Assembly: GCA_947179485.1 (NCBI GenBank)
Contig: OX359246.1
Span: 1,736,001 to 1,800,000, forward strand
Source of the DNA: Allacma fusca
Lineage: Eukaryota > Arthropoda > Collembola > Symphypleona > Sminthuridae
Direction: 5' to 3'
DNA: 64,000 bases
The notes under the pieces are model-generated. The model saw nothing but the letters and a program-made list of their open reading frames with translations. It did not search any database and was not told where the DNA came from. The position numbers and the translations under genes were made by a program. Position 1 is the stretch's first letter. Each line of letters opens with the position of its first letter. Shown piece by piece: positions 13,085-24,300 of the stretch.

Positions 13085-13890
13085 ACTTATAGCTCCTCAC
13101 GAGTTCGAGTAGATACTTGAGTTTCGAGTACGAGTACGGATCGAGTACAGTATCAACTTAAGATTGGCACTTGTACTGGTCGGTCGAGTAACCGTTCGCG
13201 TACTCGAACTTGGGTATATTTCTAACGAGTATCAGTGCGAGTACGAGTACATTCAAAGTACTTAAGCCAAAGCGCAAGTACGAGTTCAGGATATAAATTC
13301 AAAAGTACTTGAAGCCGTACTTGGATTTATATACGCGATCCTCGAGTAATTTCCTCCAGCACAAAGTCTACATCCATGCACCCTTGATAACAAAAAAGTT
13401 GTTGTTATGCCGAAGTGAAAAAGGAAAAGCGGTTAAATTCAAAATGACTACGACTTGCATAGAACGTTACACCTACAATGACATATGACTAAGTCAACAC
13501 TTGATTATACGTTGCAATAAGTTATTGTTACAGCTCCGAATGAAGTGATACTGGTACTAAGTACCTATCGTCGTAAAACATCATGGAAGCGGAGATTAGT
13601 GCAGAATTAATGGAGGTTGAGGACGGGATTGATCTGACTGAAAAGAATCCATTCGATGTGACTGGCGGTATCAAATCTTGATCTATAGTTCATCAGCATT
13701 TTAATCTCGTTGGAGAAAATCTGCATTGCAAACACTGTTCGTAACTTGCAGTTAAAAATACTTGTTAGCTGACTTTACTATTATACGTCAATCTCTCTGT
13801 AACAAAAAATAAAGTACAAAGCTAATTTTTTTCGGCGTAGTTGATACTCGAGTACGGTTCGAGTACGAGTACGGGTCGGTCAAGTGCATA
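13085..13890 (+). mobile_element. hAT-like transposon remnant with GAGTAC subterminal arrays
   Basis: Two blocks rich in the degenerate motif GAGTAC/CGAGTACG (about 13095-13340 and 13845-13882) flank a short coding remnant (13583-13744) that looks like the start of a BED-zinc-finger transposase. Arrays of one short motif near both ends plus a BED-finger start fit a hAT element that has lost most of its transposase. I could not find matching terminal inverted repeats or a target duplication, so the borders are approximate. Confidence 0.5.
13583..13744 (+). pseudogene. broken BED zinc-finger start of hAT transposase
   Basis: ATG at 13583 opens an acidic leader (MEAEISAELMEVEDGIDLTE), is stopped by TGA at 13679-13681, and continues in the same frame with VHQHFNLVGENLHCKHCS before TAA at 13742. 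The second part has the aromatic/HF and Cx2C pattern that opens a BED finger; the distal His residues are missing. The in-frame continuation after the TGA suggests one point mutation in an old transposase exon. Confidence 0.55.
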
Positions 13891-14744
13891 GTGCAAATAC
13901 TAATCGACAATCTTTCGCATGCTTATCCAGATTTTCCACCAATGTGTCGTTATTATAGGCATTGTCACATGTGATTCCGAAAGTTTTTCAAAGCACAGTC
14001 CATGATTTTAGCATTTTAACAGTGCTGACAAAGAAGTACGATTAATATTAAATTTCAAAGACGAATGCTTCAATCCATTCCCAATTGTTTCACCCAAGTC
14101 ATATTCGTAATCCACAGAAATGCTGTCCGATGTGTAATTATTACTTTTTAGGTCCACTTGCTGTGGCAGCTGAAGTACATGCTGAGCAGAAGTAATGATA
14201 GATGAAGTTGGGACTGTCACAAGGAGAGAGCGAAACTTCGTTGCCATAGTGCAAAATTATTATTACTATTGTTTCTTATTTTTGATGAAGCTGTATCTAT
14301 ACAAATTATTATGAATTATACTTAATGTTCATGGGATGAGTTGGGGTTCAGAGGAATAGTGGTAAGATTATTAGGATTCTTGGGTGCGAATGAACCAGAC
14401 GTACTTTTAAATACAATAAAAGTTCTATAATTGTTTTTCTACTATCTCTTTTCACGTTTATTCGCACTGGGTAGCAAAAAGGCTACCATTAGTGAAAAGG
14501 GAACGCTTAAGGGCTAGGAAAAGTCTGTATACTCATAAGGGAGTTGGTCCTTCAATAATTATTCTACCAACAAAGGGTTGGGAGAGAAAAGTTTAAAACA
14601 AAAAATTATTCGTGATATCAATCTGAGACGGTACACTTGCAATTGCTGCATCTAAAAGGCTATTGTCACTCAAATTTTCTGTTTCGAAATTTGAACCTTC
14701 TGAGTGACAATCATCAGTTTGTTTTCTCAAAGTGTCTAATATAA

Positions 14745-15240
14745 TTTGACCATTCAGTTGGATATGCAAGCATTATTCAACAAACATGAGGTATCAGGAA
14801 CGTGAGTACATTTGTGTAGATTAAAGTATAATTTAACGTAGTCCAGGACACTTATTATTCTTCCTTCAAACGATAACCGCAAAAATCCTGGAAATTCATT
14901 CATGAACATTGTCCGCGTGACTAATCTAACTAACGTTACATCCCTCCCGTGCATTGACTTATGTATAGATATGTTTATCCAACAAGTACTTCAAACCAGC
15001 CAAAAAGTTAAAAGAATTGATTTCAAATTGTTTTAAGTTAATGCTTGTACATAGCTTTAAAATATTTTTTATTATGCAGACAAGATTGACAGTTGTCAAA
15101 ACTATGTATTTTCACATTATATATTGTATTTTAAACAAGGGATGTGTAAGCGTTACAAGATACATAAATGAAAAATACCATCACGTTCGTAGATATTCAA
15201 AATACAAAACATTATATGGAAAGCATATCAAATAGTATAT
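14745..15240. repeat. diverged tandem duplication, unit 1
   Basis: Starts at ACCATTCAGTTGGATATGCA and aligns with 15769-16200, about 1.02 kb downstream, over roughly 450 bp with many substitutions and small indels. Both copies keep ATTATTCAACAAACATGAGG and TTAAAAGAATTG. No open frame is shared, so this is an old non-coding duplication or two copies of an unknown repeat. Confidence 0.7.
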
Positions 15241-15768
15241 GTCAAAATGAGAATATTTTCAGTACGTATTAGCATAATTTACAAACTTATAATCCTCTAT
15301 TGCACTTGAAGCTAAATATCCACAAATCTTCCTAACTATTTTTCTGACCATTCTTACATTTCTTGTCCTACAGACTTTGCGATATACGCAGTTTGCTGAA
15401 ATCCTATTGCAAAAAATGTAAACTAAAGCGAGAAGAAGAAAATATTAAATTCAAAACTTGGAGCTAACTTAAAATTTCCTGGGTTCTTATAACCTGGGTT
15501 TCCCAATTCTTGACGTAAAATTTACCTCCTATTTTCAAATCATTCGGAAAATGATTTCCTAATTCATGGGGGAATCGAATTTCTCGCAACCTTCCTTATA
15601 CGGGCTAGAGGTTTTTGGCTCCCTGAACATAGTTAGACAAGATTATTTAAATTTACTATTACCATAATATTGAAATATATGTGGAAAATAGCCTCAAATT
15701 TATCTCAACGTATATCTAAAATGTGTCTAAAAACCGCCAGTTTATTCTCTCCTAATGTTTTAGATAAT

Positions 15769-16200
15769 TTAACCATTCAGTCAGGATATGCAAACATTAT
15801 TCAACAAACATGAGGTATCATGCTCGTTACACAGATTTTACTTCCTTCAAGCGATAACTGCATTGCAAGTCCTGGATATTTATTTATGAATACAATATCC
15901 GCGTGACTAATCTTACTTAAGTTTGCATCCCTCACTTGCATTGAGTTATGTATGTATATATTTTTTTCGAATAAGTTCTTCAAACCAGACAAAAAAGTTA
16001 AAAGAATTGGTTTCAAATTGTGTTAAATTAATGCTTCTAACTTTAAAATATTTTTGTTATACAGAAAATATTGGCAGTTGTTAGAATTATATATTTTGAA
16101 ATTATATATTGTATTTGAAATAAGGGATGGGCAAACGTTACAGGATAAATAAAAGCAAAGTACCATCACATTCTTAGGTCTTTAAAATCCGAAATACAGT
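15769..16200. repeat. diverged tandem duplication, unit 2
   Basis: Second copy of the 14745-15240 unit in the same orientation. It lacks about 30 bp present in unit 1 after the ATGAGGTATCA block. Confidence 0.7.
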
Positions 16201-18260
16201 CGAACTGCTGACAAAATACGCAATACTAAATATATTAAAATATGTACCGGGAGAAAAACGCCAAATAAAATTAACGGAAAGTACTTCAAAAACAATATTT
16301 TAAAATTTTCCTCAACTCCATTCCATTGAGCCGTAGAAATTCGTATTGCAAACTGATCGCCTTCTTACTAGTTACTTTCACAAATAGCAACTTCCTCGTT
16401 CACTTTACAGCATTATGGCCATCCCCACGCGGAACGCCAGATTGAACATCATGCACGACAACTGATCCCCTGATTTATTAATGGGAGGTCCTCATTTTAA
16501 AGAATCTTTTTATCCAACACCAACATTTTTCAAAAATTTTTCTTATTCAAAAAACGACCAAAGCTGTTACTCTAACATGCTTTTGAAATTACAAACGTTT
16601 GTAAAAATGCAAACGTGTTTTCCAAATTTCAAATCCCTCAATCATTCTTGAGTAGTCTTGCTTGACAAATGAATTTCATTAAAAATCTACATATGCGTAT
16701 AAGGGGGCGTTGAATGCAATACTAAAAAAATACAAACTCAGACTACTTTCATTATATAAACTGATAAGGTACCCATTTAAAATTGAAATATGATAATTAA
16801 AGCGATTTTGTACTTCCGTATTTGAGAGCAGACAAAATTTTAAAAGAAACAGTCAAACATTAATTATATAGTTTAACCCGATAAGCTTAAAAGCACTAGA
16901 AAGTCTACGTTAACTTTGCAGCACGTGGATTGACACTGGAATTTTAGGCATTTATCAATCGTAGCCTAATCATCGTTGTAATCCTGCATTAATTAATTTT
17001 CCTAGATATGAGTCGAAATTCTCGAAGGAAAACGTGATTTTCTAAATATACGGGACTACAGATGCGTATCATTCGTAGGTAAATCAGCTTGGTTGCAGGA
17101 ATAATCACATAATCATTATTACAGATGGATCGTCGCTGAAGAGGCAAAATTATTCTAATGCTTGCTGTACACACGTAGACCATTTTGACTCTTAAAATGT
17201 ATGTGCAATTTTATAAGATCACATCCATACATACACAATACACTGATTGTATAATAGTCAATATTGCTATAAGACAGTACTTGAGCAGTAAACGCTATGT
17301 TAAAACGGGTGCTGAGATATAACAGTGTGAATTCATTCCGCCATTCTGTAGATATGCCATGAAACTATTGACCGTCATACATATTTTATATACACCGAGA
17401 CGCATAATTATATCGTAGATATAAATATTATTTTATTGGCGTACTTGGTATCCTCGCTATAAGTATTGAACTAAACTGAATTTTGACTTGCGTTTTTACG
17501 AAAATAAAATTCAGCGCAACTTCGAAATGTACTTGTGCCTAGCCTGCATGTAGATATGCACATCATATCATGCAACATAGCATCTTACATGTGCCTTGTC
17601 AGCATATCTCTATTGATTTTGAGTAGTTTTAATTCATTTTTGCTTTGGGAATTTTAGGAAGCACGAAGAAGGAAAGTTTCAAAAATTCTTGTAGTTATTG
17701 CATTTTGTTAGGAAGTATGGAAGATATTGCCATTTTGAAGGGTGGGAACATGGTTTCTCGAATGGACTAATTAATCTTTAAAAAATTTAACTACCTTGAG
17801 TTCTTTTATTCTTTTATTACTTACGAGCTATTTTTGTGAATTCATTGGATTACAGATACCTGCACATGCATAAGCATATGTCACATCCAAATCGCGAGGG
17901 AACGTTTCTAAATCAGTCTAAAATTAATTAAACTGGCTCTAAAATACATTTCACGATAACTGGTGTTTGCAGAATAAGCATTGCTATTTGTGATTCCTCG
18001 GTTTTAGGGAGTCATATGTATTTATGCACATGAATCACTCATGCAATGTATACTTAATTGCTGTAAAGAGTACATTCTTTTTAAAATAAAATGATTAAAC
18101 AAATAAAAATCATAATAAATTCAATCTTGAGGATGATTTGGAGGTTTTAATTTCTAGAATTTCCTTACCCCACTGATACATGAACAAAAAATAGAATTAG
18201 TATCATGTTAGTACATGTATGTGCATACATTACTAAATACATGTCAAATGCTAATAAGGG
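16201..18260. other. intergenic, no gene seen
   Basis: AT-rich sequence between the duplication and the acyltransferase promoter. No recognisable domain, RNA gene or repeat array. Confidence 0.5.
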
Positions 18261-18270
18261 AGGCGAAGAA

Positions 18271-18278
18271 TATAAAAG
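18271..18278 (+). promoter_or_regulatory. TATA box of the WSD1-like gene
   Basis: TATAAAAG lies 49 bp upstream of the ATG at 18327. A start of transcription some 30 bp downstream (about 18300) would leave a 5' leader of roughly 25 bases. The fit in sequence and spacing is good; usage is inferred. Confidence 0.6.
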
Positions 18279-18326
18279 AGTGCTCTTCGTCTTAAGTTTT
18301 CCAATTCCCGATTTAACTCCCACAAA

Positions 18327-21300
18327 ATGTATTCCTACTTGAGTTTTGGATTAACAAAGTCGTTTATTAAAACGTTCATATTCGGCACTCAAGTATTTCT
18401 TGAAGTTGTCATTACAGTCTTCACAGCCCTCATATTTTCTCCCTTACGTTTATTTGCAATTGTAGTTGCAAAATGCTTTAACAAGGATCTCGTTGGTATA
18501 GTAAACGTCCGGGACAGTCGAGAGGCTTTTTGTGGACCCAAGACCGCGGATGTAAATAATGTGATTTGTGTCACACTCGAAGGGGCCGTTCCCTTAGAAA
18601 GATTGCGGACGCTCTTCCAGTCAAGAATTATGGAAGTAAAAGACTTGAATGGAAATTTTGTATACGACCGATTCACATGGTCATGGACATTTTTCCTAGG
18701 CTATGCCTTCTGGAAGCGAATCAATTTTAAACTGGAAGACCATTTCCGGTCCTACGACCTCACCCATGAACTGAGCTTACCAAATCCCTGCTCGGAGAAA
18801 GACGTGGAAAATGTTTTGGGAGGATTATGTGCAAAACCATGGAGTCCTGAAAGAAGTCAGTGGGAGATCTTGATTATCAAAAATTATCTCAGTCTCGAGT
18901 CAGATGGGAATACTTCCCTCAACACGGGAATTATCATTAGAGCTAACCAATTGATAATGGACGGTCGAAATTGGGTTCAATTGGTCCGAAAAGTGTTTGA
19001 CATTACAAGCCCATTGCCTACATTTAAGAATAAAAAGTCTGGACGTAGCAGATTTGGAAAGATTTTACTCTGGTTCAAATTACCCTTTGATTACATTGAG
19101 ATGAGCAGGGAATTGCGCATTGAAAACCAATTTGCTGCAGATTTACCATTCCCTCCAAATCTTGCCGTCGGACTGAGCAACTTCGTCCCTGATAAGGATA
19201 TTCATGATCTGAGGTCTGCTTTCGGTGTGAGCCACGCAGTTGTAGTTCAATCCATTGTTTTAGGGGCGTTGCAAAATCTATTGGAGGGAGCTCAAATTCC
19301 TGTACCCGAAGAACTAACATTTGTGTACCCCGTGCCGCAACCTAGGGAGCATTGGAGTGACACAGGAAATAATTAGTAAGTTACTTTATATGATCGATGT
19401 TGGAGGGGATAAAAGAAACCATGTTATAGTTCCTCCTCTATACTAATACTTGAATATTTGTTTGACGATTTAAAAAAAATGCCGTGGTTAAGTTTTAATT
19501 TGTTGATTTTGGATTGTTTTAATATCATCACATTTTTCCGTCCGATTATTAATTATTCAGCCGATGGTCCTTTGCTATGCAATTATTTTCCTTGCAAATG
19601 TCGGGCATTTGTAGGAAAGTACGTACGATATAGTACAGTACTTTACGTATTATAATTAGCATGACCAGTGCCGCCCGTATAGCACTAGGTCCATGCATTG
19701 GATATTATTTTCCGTTTTCTTATTGTTTTGCGTAATGTTTATTTACCTTTGTTACCCTATCTCCCACTTTACATTTATTGTGAGGATCGGAGTAAGTATG
19801 TACTCACACGTATTGTGCGAGTTAGTAGGTCCAGGACCTACTAATTTAAATTTATTGGGTTAATGTTAGGAATCATTTTATTGTGTATTCCCATGTGTTT
19901 ATATGGGGTTAGGAGCCCCTTTGACCACTATTTGCAATAGTGGCTACTTTTAGGGAATCACTGCAATTTCCAGGGTATAAATACCCTGGAAAACACAAGG
20001 CTATTATCCACTAATCTTTTGGCCCTTCGTTCAGATCCCTTTTTGAGACCTGTGGTGTAACTTGTATCAGTCACCACTCCCCCTTTTATTTTATTGTAAT
20101 ATTTTGTAGATGTACTACGTTGAAGTACATATGTATTAGTACACGTTTCTTGAAATAAACTTTATTTAATTGTTTTGTTATATACATTACATACCTGAGT
20201 ATCTCCGAGAACATATTATTACCTGCATCCTACGTACATACATATATCTTTGTACAGATATATATTCCATACCTGAGTACCTACCTTATACCCATTATCT
20301 CTCTTTGTTCGTAGAGTTAACTCTGTTGGTTTTCCACTTGTTAACTAACCCTTTTCTGACCAACCCTATTTTGTATTATTACCTTACCATACCTAGCCAT
20401 CTATCTTTGCCTTCCCTATACAAAGTGCTCTAAAGTACATATTAGCTTGTTGCTAGTACTTGGTCCAGATTCCATCCGACAAAATCTTAGGTGCGGGGCA
20501 GAAACCTGTTAACCCTTTATCATCCCATTGTCGGACCTGGGGTAACTTTGGACTTCTGAAGTGGACCTCCTGGGGCATCCTGGAATTTATTTTGGAACTT
20601 CTATAGGTAAGTAGAAATTTCTATAAGTACTTCTCTATTTTTTTATACCTATATTTTTCATTTTCGGAAATAGTTCCAAATTTTGAAAATTAATTTCATA
20701 TTAGGGAATATAGGGTTCCAATACCTCTTTTTGAAGGAAATTTATTGCTTAGTCGAAATAGGGTAATCTGAGAATTTTTGAAGATTGCATTAATTAATTA
20801 GCATTATTCTCTCTACTTCTACTGCTATTCCTTTATACTGCTTAACATAAATTATCCCTATTATCCCTCCTTTAACTACTCGGTTGACGGGTACACTTGT
20901 CAGACTTACGCAACCACGTGTCTAATTGTAAGTAATGACAGTGTTTGGGGCAACCAGTAGCTTCTAATTTCCTTGCACCCATATTTTACCTGAACCTTTT
21001 GTTTAATTATCCTCCCCTTTTTGCTAGCATACCGGCTTAGCATACATAATAATTTTTGCCTGTTAGTACTGTTCCGTGGTTTACATTTATCAGAGTAGAT
21101 AATTTCCCTCATTGTTCAATTAAGTGTTTCAAGTTGTAGACTTAATATCGTTAGGGTTATTACTACTGGTGGTAGTTGCCGAAGTTCTAACGTTCCTCTC
21201 ATATCTCTTTGCAAGTTATTCCGCTCCCATTACCATGGATCAGGCACTTATTAATGCAGCTGTGCAAGCAGCTTTGCAGTATCTTGCTGCGAATCCTGTC

Positions 21301-24300
21301 CAAGGATTAGGGCAGAATGCTTCTCATGAGTATCATATGATCCAGAATTTTAGGAAATATGATGGTTCGCATGCAGCTAGTCAGTGGATTGCCGAATTCA
21401 ATAGAGAACGTGCTGCATATAATCTGAATGCATTATGGGCTATACGTAACTTAGATAGACTGTTGACAGGGACTCCCGCTACATGGTGGCGATCACAGCG
21501 AGGTCCTTATTTTGCTGCTGTAGATGCTAACGCTGCAGATGCTGATGCTCAGTGGTTATTGGTTAGTGATGCATTCAGGAATTTCTTCAGTGATAATAAT
21601 TTGAAGGAATTAGCTAGGTCAGAGAATGACAGTATTAAGTATACAGTTGGTGAAGATACTTTATGCTATATTACCAAGAAGGTAGATTGCCTTAATCGCA
21701 TGAATCATGTGATGCCTATTAGCGAACAGATTCGCTATATTCTGTTAGGTCTTCCTATTGAGATTAGGACATTTACTTCTGACGTAGATACAGTGGATCA
21801 GCTGTTCCGTAAGCTGAATAATCACATTGCTTTGAATATTCCTAAGGTCAGGAATATTGGTGAATCTTCTCAGCACAGTCCGCAGGTTAGGAAGTTTGAT
21901 GCTAAGGATAGTAAGCCTTATAGAAGTATTGAGGGATTAAGGATCCCGAATTATTCAGATGAACACAGGAGATCCTGTGTTGATAAGAACGGAAAGAGGC
22001 TTTGCTTGGAATGCAAGTCGCCTAATCATGCCGTCAGAAATTGTTTTAAGCTTTGCGCCGCACAGGGAATTGCTATTCCTGAGTGGGGAAAGAAGAATGA
22101 TGACTCAAAAAACTAGGTAGCCTTGGTATGCGGGTACGCAAGGCTGGTCCTAGGAAAGTGAGTCAAGATAATTGTCAATCTTGGGTTAATAAGTTTAGTC
22201 ATAGGAATAAATATTCATTATTAGATTTAGATAAGACAGATATACCATCCTCTGATGGTAGTTTATGTGGTAATGTTTCAATGGGATCGGTCCGTATACG
22301 GACATTGGCAATAGATGATGATATTGTTTGGCCTGTTAATATTGCTGGCAAGCCAGACTTGAAGATTGTTTTGTTGATACAGGAGCTGATATAACTATAA
22401 TACATCCAGACATTCTTGATATGCTAGGAAACTGTTACCCTAGATATTCCTGTACTCCTTTCCATGCTACTTTATCGGTCTCAGGTGAAACGTATTGTAT
22501 TATTTCTGAATATGTTAATTTAGAATTAGAAGCCGAACGTTTTGGTCGGTGCGTTTGGAAAGTTTATGTAGTGCCAAATGTTACTTCAGCTTTGACTGTA
22601 GGAAAAGATTTCCTTAAATATTTCAAAGCTATTGTAGATTGCGACGAAGGTCGTGTTTATTTTAAATCCCATCCAAATGATGAGGATAGTTATGCTGATA
22701 TTAACGTTTGCAATTTGAAAGCAAAGAATTCTAAGACGTATTTAAAGCCTAAACCTAAGGAGCAGGTCGTTAGTCCTAAACCAAAGGGGAAGGTAAATTA
22801 TCCTAAACCGGAGGTAAAGGTAGCTCAACCAGTTCCGAAGGTCAGGGAAGAGAAATTATATTTTGAAAGGGATGTGTCAGTTAGTAGTGATAATGATTCC
22901 CTTAAGGATATTAATTTCTTTGATGCTAATTCAGTGAATGCTAAGTTTTACAGGCAACTGAAAGATAAAGGTCCAATTCCTGATATCTTTCCTAAGCTTG
23001 CCAAATCTAAAGTTCCGTATGTAAGTACCAAGAGACCATTTAAGATCCAGCCTAATTCATTCCATAGAATATTTGTACATGTTCCTGGTCGACATAATGG
23101 AGATATTATTGTTGACAGAAACGAAGAACTTTTACATAGTGAAGGAATTCTTACTGTCTCTTGTGTAACCAATTGTAAGGATGGACAAGCTGTAGTATGG
23201 GTCATTAACACGAATAGTTGCCCAGTTGTTTTAAGCCCTTGTCGGGAATTTAGTACTTATGATTTTTGTCAGAGCAATGATCGGGTTGTTTCCCTTTCTG
23301 CGCTAAATATAGGCAATGATGTAACGAAGTCTGAGCCTGCTATTATTACAGAATTTAATGATGAAGAATTAGATGAATTTAATTTTGGTCCTACTTTGAC
23401 GGACGATATGAAGTCTCTTTTGATTAACGTTTTAGTTAAGAATCGTAGTGTTTTTGCGTTTAAGGACGAGGATATCTCTTGCATCGTTGATCAGTTTGGT
23501 AAACCTATCCAAGCTAGATTTACGTTAAAGGATGATATTCCTGTTACTTGTAATCCGTTTAGGCAATCTCCTGAAGCGGAAAGGATTATTGATGAACAGT
23601 TTGATAGAGAAGTTAAATTAGGATGGGCTGAGCCCGGTAATGGTCCATACGCTGCTCCTTGTCTTTTGGTTATACGAGGAAAGAAGAAAAGAGCTGTTAT
23701 GGATTACCGTTCTGTCAATAAGAAGATCGTACCATTTAGTTTTCCTGTTCCTAATTTACACACTGTCCTTGATTCCTTTGCCGGTTCTTGTTGGTTTTCT
23801 AAAGTAGATTCTCCCGATGCGTTCAAACAAATTGAACTAGCTGAAGAATGTCGGGATTCATTAGCGTTTATCACTAGTAAGCGTAAATTAAGACCATCTA
23901 GAGTTCCTTATGGGTCTGTTAATAGCCTTGCTATTTTTCAGTCTGTGTTAAACCAAATTTTGGGTTTGTATAATTTAAGCGGCCTTGCAAATTACGTTGA
24001 TGATAATGCCGTACATGGACCTGATTTTGAGACTCATTGCCAACGATTAAATGTATTTTTAACTGTATTAGTTAGACATCATGTAAAGCTTCGACCCAAG
24101 AAATGTTCATTTGGTTTTGAAGAGTTAGAGTATTTAGGTCATATCGTTAGTAAGAACGGTATTCGAATTGATCCAGAGAGATTGAAAGCTGTGAATGATT
24201 GGCCAGTGCCATCTAATCCTACATAGATTCGATCTTTTATTGGTTTTTGTGGTTTCTTTAGAAGACATATATGGCAGTTTTCTAAAATGGCAGGACCATT

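Larger units (their letters stand above)
19599..20481 (+). repeat. 5' LTR
   Basis: 883 bp, TG...CA ends within TGTCGG/CCGACA. It contains a TATAAATA box (19976-19983) and an AATAAA signal (20154-20159), which sets a U3-R-U5 order with R near 20005-20180. Confidence 0.95.

Noticed and set aside
13085-13890. terminal inverted repeats for the GAGTAC element
   Set aside because: I compared the two ends and found no matching terminus or 8-bp duplication, so none is claimed.
14008-14247. 79-residue minus-strand frame starting MATKFRSLLVTVP
   Set aside because: It has a proper ATG but no recognisable domain, splice context or repeat partner, so there is no support for a gene.
20482-20520. assignment of the primer-binding tRNA
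   Set aside because: The sequence after the 5' LTR lacks a clear TGG start and matches no tRNA end I can name.
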